The position numbers and the translations under genes were made by a program. Positions 1 through 9,036 of a DNA stretch of 64,000 bases are shown here, in pieces. The stretch covers positions 126,218,755 to 126,282,754 of the forward strand of contig OW804094.1 in the NCBI GenBank assembly GCA_942159475.1, written 5' to 3'. Every line of letters starts with the position of its first letter. Position 1 is the stretch's first letter. The stretch comes from Sthenelais limicola (lineage: Eukaryota > Annelida > Polychaeta > Phyllodocida > Sigalionidae). The notes beneath the pieces are model-generated. The model had not been told where the DNA came from. It was given only the letters and a program-made list of their open reading frames with translations, and ran no database searches.

Positions 1-99
1 AGCAGCTGCGGCAGCGGCAGCCGCTAGGTGGGGGTGTTGCATGACGGCAGGGGTCACAGCAGCGGGGTGGTGGTGGGGCATGGGAGAATGAGGGTGTAC
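1..99 (-). CDS. RBPMS/cpo-like gene, His/Pro/Ala-rich C-terminal exon (runs off left edge)
   Basis: Read leftwards from 99, the exon follows an acceptor ending ttttcacag and stays open to the edge (33 codons, phase 0). It begins VHPHSPMPHHHPAAV and ends in a run of eight alanines encoded by mixed GCN codons. Low-complexity His/Pro/Ala sequence is what follows the RRM in cpo-type proteins, where the tail is thought to be disordered and to mediate protein contacts. The entry phase matches both the donor at 3298 and the 27-nt microexon at 1089-1115, so it can be joined to either. The alanine run continues toward the edge, so its total length is unknown. Homology for this exon rests on composition and frame rather than on a conserved domain. 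Confidence 0.75.
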
Positions 100-394
100 C
101 TGTGAAAACATCCATGCCTGGCGCTCAGTTTCATTTGCCAGCAGCAGGAGTAGGAGAGACACACTTATATATGCTTCATGAATATAGATCTATATAATTA
201 TATCGATAGAAATTATCAAGTGGTGGTGGAGGATCGACTTCGTAGTTTAATAGTACTATTAACATGTATAGATGTATACTCTTCACCCGAGTCAAAGGGG
301 GAACTCGATAGGCCAATGTTTACGATTCGCTGGCTTTTGTGAATGTAAAAAAAAATCATGAACTTGCACTCGCCATAGGTGCAAACTAAGCTAG

Positions 395-466
395 ACCACC
401 ACATTTATTTACTGTCATGTTTATTTTGGGTATTATAATCGCTTAATAAACGCTGCTGTGTCTCGC
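395..466 (-). CDS. Candidate alternative 3'-terminal exon ending ARHSSVY-stop
   Basis: A good minus-strand acceptor (ctattctggctctcag) precedes 466. Entered in phase 0, as the upstream donors require, it reads ARHSSVY and stops at 443-445. Two AATAAA signals follow (420-425 and 404-409), and a GT-rich stretch (tgtggtggtct) comes directly after the second, which is the expected layout of a cleavage/polyadenylation site. The 3' limit of about 395 is a guess from those signals. Joined to the exon at 3298-3431 or to the microexon, it would give a protein lacking the Ala-rich tail. Vertebrate RBPMS also has isoforms with different short C-termini, but this peptide has no recognisable similarity to them. 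A stop soon after any acceptor is expected by chance, so the acceptor and poly(A) layout are the real evidence. Confidence 0.4.
404..425 (-). promoter_or_regulatory. Two AATAAA polyadenylation signals
   Basis: On the minus strand AATAAA occurs at 420-425 and again at 404-409, the second followed at once by a GT-rich downstream element. They sit 20-40 nt past the in-frame stop of the candidate terminal exon and would define its 3' end. AATAAA is common in AT-rich introns, so the support comes from position relative to the acceptor and stop. Confidence 0.4.
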
Positions 467-817
467 CTGAGAGCCAGAATAGGGTTTTGACTGATACCCC
501 TTACTTGTTAGATAAAAGGAGTGGAAGCCCTCTTAAAGCAGGGGATTTTGTCGTAGTTTTACTCATGAGAAATAATCTATAGATAGTAAATACACATTAA
601 GTGGTCTGTTAGTAGTAGTAGTAGAGTCCGGGAGACAAAAGCAATTTCTGTATCTCGAAAAAAGATACACACTCCAAGGCAAAATATATCGATGTTTGTT
701 TGTTTTTCTTTCATGTTTTTTTTCCATCTCTTGCTTTTTTGGTATAATGATTGTCTTTTTTTATAATGAAAAGGGAAGAGAGAGAGAGAGACAACTGATT
801 CAAAAGGTTCCTTGATT

Positions 818-853
818 TCAATCATGCAAGGAGTGCAGGTTGTGAATCTGATA
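818..853 (-). CDS. Candidate second alternative terminal exon, YQIHNLHSLHD-stop
   Basis: The minus-strand acceptor before 853 (ttcctctagcctcccctcaacag) has one of the best polypyrimidine tracts seen inside the gene. In phase 0 the exon reads YQIHNLHSLHD and stops at 818-820. No donor suited to an internal exon follows in frame, and I see no AATAAA close downstream, so transcripts might run on to the signals at 404-425. The coding strand contains CAC AAC CTG CAC, that is CAC repeats of the type bound by this protein family, and TGCATG overlaps the final codons. It could also be a decoy or unused acceptor. Confidence 0.25.
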   Translation of the reverse strand, partial: YQIHNLHSLHD

Positions 854-1088
854 CTGTTGAGGGGAGGCTAGAGGAAGAATGCCTCTGCTGGGTAGTGAAG
901 TATAAATATGCTTCTTGTTTAGGTTATGAGGAATGGTTTTAGCACAGCGCAGTGCTTCAGCAGAGGCATCCTGCCGTCAGCACCGTCTACCGGGAAATGC
1001 AGACATTAACATCTACTACAGTTGGTGGTGAGAGGTGCCAGCGTTTGGCAGAGGAGGTATTAGTGATAAAAAGGCTTTGCACACTTAC

Positions 1089-1115
1089 TCCAGGCTGGTT
1101 TCCCAACATAGCTTG
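1089..1115 (-). CDS. 27-nt in-frame microexon (QAMLGNQPG)
   Basis: On the minus strand an excellent acceptor (tatctcttttcattaacag) is followed by exactly 27 nt and then a near-perfect donor, GGA|gtaagtgt. The nine codons read QAMLGNQPG with no stop, and the length is a multiple of three, so it can be included or skipped without changing frame. It sits between the phase-0 donor at 3298 and the phase-0 acceptors of the downstream exons, so inclusion would insert nine residues into the Pro/His-rich linker after the RRM. I know of no named equivalent in the family. A triple CAC cluster lies 52-64 nt downstream (1025-1037) and TGCATG lies about 260 nt downstream, both plausible splice-control sites. 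The borders are strong; what is not known is whether it is used. Confidence 0.6.
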
Positions 1116-3297
1116 CTGTTAATGAAAAGAGATAAAAAATTCAGATGAGTTATAAGGAATGAACAAGTCACAATCATTTTTACACGAAGGCAACATGTTA
1201 TCATACAATAACAACATGTTGCAATAACAACATTTAAGACCTTTCGGGAGGCAATTAGACACTTTTCCATTCATAATTCAAGATTTTAAAGTTTACGTCA
1301 CCAAACCGAACTGAAATTTATGGTTTAAATTCAGTACACAGGTGATTAAGTCTTGTTAAATGCCTTATCCCAAGAGCTCTCTTTTTCCAGACATCCTAAA
1401 TATTTTAAACTAGGTCGTTCTATTTACCAGGTCATGCTCATTCGAGATTAAAGAATCTTCAATAATATTACGGATTAAAATGCCTTTAGATTAAACACAC
1501 AAAACCCTCAGTTTTCAGATTAGTGGGCAGCAAACCATCTGTCAAGTAATTGAAACATACTTCCTAATACGCTTTCACTAGCATTAATTAAGGATGAATT
1601 CTATTAGCATGGTTTTATTTGGTATCGTATACCCTCATCCACCACATGGGATGATGATTAACTAAACCTCTTAAGTCTCGATTCGCGACTAGTAATTTCC
1701 TAATTTTCCTGGAACCATCAAAACAGAGGATTTATAAGCTTAGAACTACATAATCCATGGACCAGATGTTTATCTATATAGCGTTAATACCCGGAGGAGT
1801 GGCTTTAGATTAGGACCACAGAGACTGGGCGTGCCAGTATTGAGGAATGGACCAGACACTTAAATGATTTCCCTATTGATTCCCTGTTCAAATTATTGAT
1901 TACGAATTCAGCCAAGCTACATAGCAACCTGGCAAGGTGGGCAACAACAGCCAACCACTGCCAACTTTCACCACTCAGCGTTGCTAGCAATTTAAACAGA
2001 TACAATCCCATTTCACTGCCCCTATTTCCTTCGCATTGAAACAAGTACCGATTTCAAATTTTCAATTTATAAAAATGTCTGGAAACAATGGCCATTTTAT
2101 TGTTCACTTCCCCTGCACTGAAAAGTACTTGACAGATATAGATTGCTCGCCACTAGTCGACTGTCGAGGGTGAATTTTATTCGCAGGTGATTTTTACGGC
2201 TTAACATGCAAAGTTCTGCTTGCCAGGGCTTTTTTTTACATAAGAAAACTCCTACATTAACCCTAATATTACCACAAGAGCATATTATTATTACAGTCAA
2301 GATACGTTTTGGCACAACACATCTACTCATATAGCGACAAGTTGTATAGACTTTCACACAGTTCTTATTACAGTCGTGCAGAGCTAGTTTTCGTACGTCA
2401 TTTTGTATGCCACCTAAACCGAATTTCATTGGATTTTTTTCTCTATGCAATATTATACAGTTAGGAGCACAAACAGCACTAATTCACATGAATGAGTGCC
2501 AGTGCGCACATGTAACATGGGAGTTGGGGGTTTGGGTGGGGGCTGGGGGGGGGGGGGGGTCCGACTCCTAGTAGAAGCAGGGAGGGTCGGGAGGGAGGGT
2601 CGGTATTGCGATTTCGTGGTATCATGCAATCACCCAGAACAAGTGGTGAATGATTAATGTATAACTTCCATAAATTTGCAAGATATATGGCGGCCTCCAA
2701 GTATGAGCTCATGAATACCGAGCCGGTAAGTAAAGGAGCGAGTTCATTTAAAACATAACAAATCGGTGTGGGATTCATCATTACTTGAGATAGAGATCGG
2801 GAGCGCCTGAGAGAAATGCATAAAGATAGATACTTTACTACGAATGTTCAACAGATGTTGCATGACCACTGTCTAGCATATGGGGAACAAGGAGTAGGAA
2901 TACCATTGGCAGTAGGGACCATGTGATGAAAATACGGGTTTTCTGGCACGGTCACCTTTTGCTATGAACTTCTGGTTGAATGGGTGTGCTAGTGCCAAAA
3001 CTTTAGTATATAACACACATGTACACAATGTATAATATAATAATTATATACTATTTACAATTCTTTCCTTTAGGGATCTTTTGGGTTCTAGTACTCATAA
3101 AGCAGGGGTTGAATACATGTATTTGCTTATGCTCCCTTATGGCTTAATAAGGTGTGGGGGGTAGGGGTAGGGAATGGGGGAGATAGAGAGTGTATAATAT
3201 ATATAAATATCGATTTTTGGTGGTGGCTTTTTAGGCCTGGTGGTGCTGTGCACTCGTGTAATAATGGTAGAGTATGAAAACTAACCCGTACCGGTAC
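1116..3297 (-). other. Intron; G-run and readthrough frame
   Basis: This non-coding interval lies between exon 3298-3431 and the microexon. It holds a G-rich block with a 15-G run at about 2545-2559 (quadruplex-prone on the plus strand) and ordinary AT-rich sequence. The exon frame continues open past the donor from 3297 down to a stop near 3127, which is discussed as possible intron retention. I see no further convincing exon. Confidence 0.55.
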
Positions 3298-3431
3298 CTG
3301 CGCTAACGCCGGATGCTGGATGAGCGTTGGATGAGGGTGGTGCATCTGGTGATTCAACTCGGTATACGCCGCTAGGGGATGGGTTGTCCACGTCTCTGGC
3401 ATACCTGGGAAAAAGGCAGCACCTAATTCTT
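3298..3431 (-). CDS. RBPMS/cpo-like gene, post-RRM Pro/His-rich exon
   Basis: This exon enters in phase 1 and completes a Gln codon with the C from 6490. It then reads ELGAAFFPGMPETWTTHPLA and continues AYTELNHQMHH to HPALAQ at the donor. The motif (Q/H)LG-x-FFPG-x-PE-W-x-HPLA is the conserved block downstream of the RRM in cpo-type proteins as I recall them, so this is the best family evidence outside the RRM. The acceptor is a NAGNAG (ttcagaag): the first AG gives Gln-Glu-Leu, the second gives Gln-Leu, the latter matching the remembered family sequence. The donor CAG|gtaccg is weaker than the others in this gene, and the frame stays open for about 57 codons beyond it. The region is probably disordered and functions in partner binding or localisation. 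Confidence 0.88.
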
Positions 3432-6400
3432 CTGAAAGTCGGAAAAAGGGGCAAAAAACACACACAGTCAACACGCTAGTAGGGTGAGAGAGGCACACGA
3501 CGTCAGAGGGTGAATATGGAGTCAAATCATAAACCACTATACAACTCGTAGACGATTAGGCTATTACTGACGGCAGAACGTCGCCTCACGTCGCCGGTAC
3601 TCGGATGGGAAGCGACGTTAAAGACACTCAAATGGTCAGTGCTAGAGGGGATAACCACAATTAAGGAGGAGGAGGCTGAAGAGGAGAAGGTCTAGAAGGA
3701 GTAAGAGGAGGATGGGTTAATCCATCCCATTAGATCTGAATTCCACTTATTCAATTTAATAGTGTTAGGAGAGAATTACCACAAGGAGGGACAAAGGAGG
3801 GGAAGGGAACTGTCATCGAGCGAAAATTATTTGCAAATTGGGTGTGCTTATCCTTACATTGTGTAATAAATAAAGAATAAATTCCTTTCAATTTAATCTT
3901 GATAATTTGGCGTGTTCTGATAATCGGATATTCCTTCTGTTCCAGCGATATTGACGAATGGGATTTGACCAAATTCAGATAACTTGGTTAGTTAACATTT
4001 CAAAATATTATCTCTTTTATAGAAAAGTCCCCGGCCAATGGCTTCTTAAGCCGATTACCGATCAGAATTCCAAAAGTTTCAGAGTGTTTGCTTTGCGATG
4101 TCAAACACAAATGGTTGCACTTCCGTTCTGGCCTAAATTTAAATTCCACCAATCACAAAACTCGACAGATGAAGGCAATTTTGCCCTTTAATCTAGAAAT
4201 TCCGTGAACACTTTTACAGAATAATTAATTTGGTAAAATCATGACCAGCAGGTTTCAGGCGGATCCCAATTAACTGCGCAATACCAAGCCCTGTTTAATT
4301 GAGAAGAAGGTTGGCGTGTTTTGTGTGGAAGAGGACCACATTTAACGACGGCGATGCCTATAAATTCCACTACATCGACTGAAACTATGCTATTGAGTGG
4401 TAGTGCAGGAAGTATTACCATCTATATGGAACAGATTACCAACAGTTACCATCTCGATATTAAAGAACACCTGTCGAGGTGAGCGCTAGGACAGCAGCAA
4501 CCAGAAGAAAAGTGCTTAATTAACTCTATATATATATCGAGGCCACCTTTGTGAAAAGCACCTCCAGCACGACGCACTAGGCCTAGGTAAATAATTGGAG
4601 CTCAATATCGAAATCATAGTCCTAATAATAGAATAACAATTTGCTTGTTTAAAGCTAGTTTTGCGATGCAGGGCTCAAGCGATATCCCATTCCGCCTAGT
4701 AGCTTTAATTGCGTATATTATCAATCCTTTTGAATTGTACTTTTATTAGATTAAGAAGCAATTTAACTATGCTAGTAAGCCAACTTGTAAATCAAGCCAA
4801 TTATTAATGACTTAGGCCTTTATAGCAGGACGGGGGCATTCAAAACATTACAAGAATTCTAAAGCAATGCATCAACTGAGAAAGAAGCTACAATGAAATC
4901 TTAATCGATCATAAAGTACTGTTTATATCCTCGTTAGAATTTCCCAGTACTAAATGTTTGTAACCATTTCTGTCAAAGGATTCCAAAGCACTTCCATGTC
5001 CGCAGGGTTGTTAACTGGGACCAAAATATTTCCCATTTAATTTTATTTCCTTTCCTCTTTTGACACTAGTTATTCTTTGCCAACTCGTTAAACATTCTGT
5101 GACCTTCGGAGGGCCCGGATGTCGCCGCCATGTTTCCTATCCGAACACCTTTTCAGAGCGGGCGCGTTGCATTGTTCCTGGCCCGAACATACATTCATTG
5201 GGCTGGTTCTCTTGCGCTGTTTTGTTTCGGTTTTAGAAGAGAATCGAGGGTGTCAGAGTGGCTTGATACCATTCATCAGACTCTGACCTTTCCTAATGGT
5301 TGGTCGGTGACACAGCAAGCCGGGTACTGCCATCATTTCCCCGTCCGTCCGGGACCCACCAGCCGAGGTTTCACCAGTAAAGGCCTACTCTAACAACCCC
5401 TTAAGACTTTCTCCTGATTAATTTAGCCCCAAGGGTCATATTATACTTTTAGCCACTGAGTCTATAGAATAGCATGTAACGGACTGAGCGGACATGGCAA
5501 ATGCTTTGGGACCATCTGTGCAACATGGATGATATATACTACTAATGATAATATGAATCGGACAACGAATTGGAAGTCGATAAAAGTTTAAATTGATTTG
5601 TGTAGGAAATGATCTTATATACAAAAACATTCACTGATAAAAGAGCTATGAAACTTAATATTGGGGATTGAATTAATAGATATGAAGCTGTTTATGCACA
5701 ATATGTGCACATTGGGGATTGTTTTCTCCTCGTCTACCCGCAGGGCCGCTTGCCCACACACACCTTATTGGGAAAGAAGCTCTATTTACAATTTTAATTG
5801 GAGCTATAGCAAAATTAATTCTGGAAGGGAGCAGTCACAAATTTTGAGACCAATTGCTGTGGATGTCTCCGCGCCGGAAATCTGCTACATAGTATTATTT
5901 ACAAGTCAATTCAGTCCAAGCAATAATAGAAATAAAATCCAAAATACTTGACCAATGCAATTTGGAAAAATAAAGAAGCATTACATGCTAGGTATAAAAT
6001 GTTCATGGCCAAAGCCCAGGCATGGGTTTTTGTCTCGGATTATTGTATTTATAAATATATAGCGTTCGGTCAATATTAGACAAGTGTCTGTGTCTGTGGG
6101 ATCTCAACTGGCTTCTAAGCAAGTGTGGAGATGTGGTGGATAGTGTGTCAGGGTGGGCGTGGACTCTTGTTGTTCGGTAGGCATGGCTGTGGTGGTTGGT
6201 GTGTATGGGCGGAGCCTTAAGAAACTGCAGGGGGCGGGGCTAATAAGGCTCCTCCACTAAGTCGCAAGGAACAAGCGATTGCTTGCGACCAGCGGCTCAT
6301 CACAGGAATATCTAAATATACTGATATTCTTGCGATTGAATTGCCAGTCGTAAGCTGTCGCAGTCCCTAGGAGTTAGAAGCGACCTAGTGGAGCATGGAC

Positions 6401-6489
6401 TAGGTCGCATAACATAATCGCAAAGAATCGCTTGCTTCTTGCGATCAGGTGGAGGAGCCTTATAAAGGGTGCAGGGAGTGTGTACTTAC
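3432..6489 (-). other. Intron containing a foldback/MITE-like element
   Basis: This intron of about 3.1 kb lies between the RRM-end exon and the FFPG exon. A GGA-rich simple repeat lies at 3664-3716. Most of the rest is AT-rich with no supported exon. At its gene-upstream end, close to the 5' splice site, it holds the inverted-repeat element at 6241-6464, described separately. Confidence 0.6.
6241..6464. mobile_element. MITE-like foldback element with about 48-bp terminal inverted repeats
   Basis: The left end (6241-6288, starting taataaggctcctccac) matches the reverse complement of the right end (about 6418-6464) at roughly 80-85 percent of positions, so the two form long terminal inverted repeats. 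Short TCGCAAG/CTTGCGA motifs recur inside, and a perfect 10-bp hairpin (gcgacctagt ... actaggtcgc) lies near 6380-6408. There is no coding capacity at about 220 bp. These are the marks of a non-autonomous DNA-transposon derivative (MITE). A clear target-site duplication cannot be fixed; TA/TAA at both ends is possible. It ends only about 25 nt from the 5' splice site of exon 6490-6628, so it is the first thing in the transcribed intron and would fold into a long hairpin there. Confidence 0.65.
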
Positions 6490-6628
6490 GTCCAGTGATG
6501 GGGTGTACAAGTGTCGGGTGAGTGGCAGCAGGCTGTGGGGACTGCTGTTTCGGCTTCGTCACCTTTGTGTTGCTCTTAGCAAACTCTAGCCGCAGCGTCT
6601 GTGGAAGGTCCGGGTCAAACCGCACGCC
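6490..6628 (-). CDS. RBPMS/cpo-like gene, RRM C-terminal half and linker exon
   Basis: The exon reads GVRFDPDLPQTLRLEFAKSN, then TKVTKPKQQSPQPAATHPTL and VHPITG, and leaves in phase 1 at a strong donor (GGAC|gtaagt). GVRFDPDLPQTLRLEFAKSNTK is the hallmark segment of the family, covering the beta4 strand and the extended C-terminal part of the RRM that helps bind RNA and dimerise. The lysine- and glutamine-rich linker after it is typical of cpo proteins. The acceptor is a tandem tagcag: the downstream AG joins DLQ to GVRF as in the family, while the upstream AG would add one Gln (boundary at 6631). Length is 139 nt (46 codons plus one base), which fits the phase of the next exon. This is among the surest calls in the window. 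Confidence 0.97.
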
Positions 6629-7254
6629 CTGCTAGGGAAATCACCCGTCAGTCATCGCTCTCATTGTGACACGTGCACGTGCCCAGATCAAACAAGTCAT
6701 ATCAAGCAGCTAAGGGGGCATGATCAATTCAAAACTCCAACCGCAGTAGTATTAATTATAGTTTTTTTCTTTCTCAGAATACATTCATTCTCAACACAAC
6801 TCAAGATCTTTCGCTCTTTGATGAAGGACAACAAAATGATAAATAACTGCAGCAGCCAAGGGTGATGCTGATGCTGATGCTTATGAAGATGTTGGTAATA
6901 GTAAACTACAAATTGCAAACCATGTGTTCGTTTTGAGAGAGCTGAGCTGCTGATAACATTGGTTGGTTGGTTGGTTGAAACGCAAGTATTTAGAATGCAA
7001 ATGATCTGGCATGTATGTGTAGGTAAGTTGCTAATTTCTGAGCTGTGTTTTGGCATCAGTCTGGTAGAAATAATGTGATTAACTAGGAGAACTAGCAGAA
7101 GGATGATGATGCCATGGATACTTCTTTTCTTAATTTGATTAGTGAGGCTAATATTCTGAAACAGGGTTTTTGGTTCTCGGTTGTATGTTGGGCACCGATG
7201 TGATATTGGGGGAGTGCCAGAGGACTATCTTAGGCTGCAAAGCGTGCTACCCAC
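6629..7254 (-). other. Short intron within the RRM
   Basis: An intron of about 626 nt separates the RNP1 exon from the RRM-end exon. It has a GGTT microsatellite (6960-6976) and a CAT/GAT-type repeat near 6863-6890. I see no additional exon. Confidence 0.75.
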
Positions 7255-7317
7255 CTGAAGATCCTGTTTAGCTGCTTCTGCAGCGCATCTCGAATTAAAC
7301 GTTACGAAGCCAACAGG
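7255..7317 (-). CDS. RBPMS/cpo-like gene, RNP1 exon
   Basis: Sixty-three nt, phase 0 to phase 0, read PVGFVTFNSR followed by CAAEAAKQDLQ. PVGFVTF is RNP1 (beta3), with the two aromatic residues that stack on RNA bases, and the AAEAAKQDL stretch forms helix alpha2. The acceptor (gaatttattttcag) and donor (CAG|gtgggt) are both good. The usual family sequence has a hydrophobic or acidic residue where this protein has Cys, which is a mild oddity. The exon joins directly after either member of the 54-nt exon pair and before GVRF, and every junction stays in frame. Confidence 0.97.
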
Positions 7318-7364
7318 CTGAAAATAAATTCAAGTTTCCAATGATTAAAACAGATACAGTATCA

Positions 7365-7502
7365 CATGGCAAACCAAAAGATTCCTTGAGATAACTTCGC
7401 TTAAAAAACACCAAAATTTATCCTAGAGCGGTTATGCTTTTTTTTTGTTTCTTGATATCTCTTAGGATTTTAAATTTTAACCATTTCTTTTGGTTTGCCA
7501 TG
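7365..7502. repeat. Perfect 17-bp inverted repeat enclosing 104 nt
   Basis: The 17-mer catggcaaaccaaaaga at 7365-7381 is exactly reverse-complemented at 7486-7502. The arms enclose 104 nt that includes a T-run. In the transcript this forms a 17-bp stem whose gene-downstream foot is 47 nt above the RNP1 exon acceptor, so it could bring the branch site and acceptor into a structured context. It may be the remnant of a very small MITE. I could not find a target-site duplication. Confidence 0.7.
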
Positions 7503-8549
7503 GAGGAAAAACCCCAATACTCTCCGAGCGATGTTATAATCCAGTTTGGCGAGATATGGTTTCATTGAATGGCGAGTTGTTTTGGTTACCACCTAGAGGA
7601 TTGTCTAGTCTTGATTAACATGTTTGTCCCCCTTAAGTTGTAAGGAATGTTTTTTGGCACGGGAGCAGTGTGGCCATGTATATGTAATGATATTAAAGAT
7701 TAACTAGGCGAATGTCCAGCTTGATCGAGTTACCTTAGAACTGAATATAGCGGGAAATTGGAAACTCAAAAGTCATGTTTTTAAAAAGCAAAACGTATGG
7801 TTAGTGGATTAGACGGGGTAAAGGCACAACTCCCCTCCACCTTCAAAAGCAGGGAAATGTTGGCTACAACTTCTTGGATGGATGAAAGATGACCAATTCA
7901 TTTAATCAGCAAAGTTAAAAAAAGACGGTTTACGCATCCGTCCACCCAAAGTTCAAAGTTTCACAAAAATACAAAAAATATGAAGGGGGATTCCTCATGA
8001 AATGCCACAGAGATAATTAAGACATTAAAAGTGATGACAGCCCTTTCGGCTCTGAATTGGATATCACGGGACGGACTTCTTTTTAACACTGATTAGATGA
8101 TGTTATAGTCTTCGTGATGTCTTTGATTCTAAGGAAATGAACTTTCCCCATGATGGATGTCATGCAGTGTGTTTGTTTTACATTTTGGTTCTGTGATTTC
8201 ATGATCATATGCACACTTCCTGTCAATACCCATGCACCCTATACAATATCAAAAATCGTTCATGGTATGTACATCAAATTTGTAACAGCGACGTCTTACT
8301 TTTGAATGTGGTTTAAAGGTTACATTTGGTGTTTAATTCTGTCTCTGATACATTTTTCATTTAGAAATTGACATGTCTTCTTTTATTTCCAAAGATAATT
8401 ATTATGTTAATCTCAGCCGAATTTTGTATTATTCTAGCATGATGTACACACCCTGTCTACGGTAAAAACCCAATGTTATATGTCATGGCAAATCGTGACC
8501 TGGGCAGTCACCATAGAAACGAATCAAACAACATGGAACCGTATGTTCT

Positions 8550-8600
8550 GAATATGTTCGTGTAACATATATATATATATGAATATGTTCGTGTAACATA
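8550..8600. repeat. Duplicated 20-mer flanking an (AT)n tract
   Basis: The 20-mer gaatatgttcgtgtaacata occurs at 8550-8569 and again, identically, at 8581-8600, separated by an AT dinucleotide run. The identity suggests a recent tandem duplication, probably by slippage at the AT repeat. Confidence 0.9.
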
Positions 8601-8994
8601 ACAAAATGATGTTCAAACAGCATGACCAAACGAATGACTGAATGAATGTATATCTTCCCAGAAAGCCTCCGTGTGGCACACAAACAAACAAAAAAAGCCT
8701 CGTTTCATTCGGATGTAATGATAATAATGTTTTTTGTACAAAACATAAATCATATCATATATTTGTGAAGGGATGATCATGTGAAGGCTGCTGTTTTAGG
8801 CAGATAGGATGAATTGATGCATGTTTATTAATGGGCAGGGCTACTTCTGAGTCTTGGCTTTTCTTAGTACAGTACCTACCTATGTATCTATATGTATACC
8901 TTCCCTTATTGTGGATACAAAATCTACTAGCCCATTTCCGGCTACTTGTTTTTTCCTCAATTCTAAAAAGACCTTTTGAAGCACACCCACTTAC

Positions 8995-9036
8995 CCCTAC
9001 CTCTACCGGGCCCTTTGCAGCCGTGATGCCAAGGCG
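8995..9036 (-). CDS. Low-confidence 42-nt cassette exon (RLGITAAKGPVEVG)
   Basis: A minus-strand donor GGG|gtaagtgg is preceded by an open 42-nt segment that follows ttaacaaaacacag. It reads RLGITAAKGPVEVG, in phase 0 at both ends. If used, it would lengthen the beta2-beta3 loop of the RRM by 14 residues directly before PVGF. The acceptor has a poor pyrimidine tract and the peptide resembles nothing in the family, so chance is quite likely. It is listed because position, phase and length all happen to fit. Confidence 0.15.

Larger units (their letters stand above)
100..1088 (-). other. Intron with two candidate alternative terminal exons
   Basis: This segment lies between the 27-nt microexon and exon 1-99. 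It contains two strong minus-strand acceptors (just after 466 and just after 853) that lead into short open frames, described separately, and two AATAAA signals at 404-425. A plus-strand GA/CT stretch lies near 778-792 and a short AGT-repeat near 609-623. A TGCATG motif (minus strand) sits at 823-828. I see no other coding signal. Confidence 0.6.
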
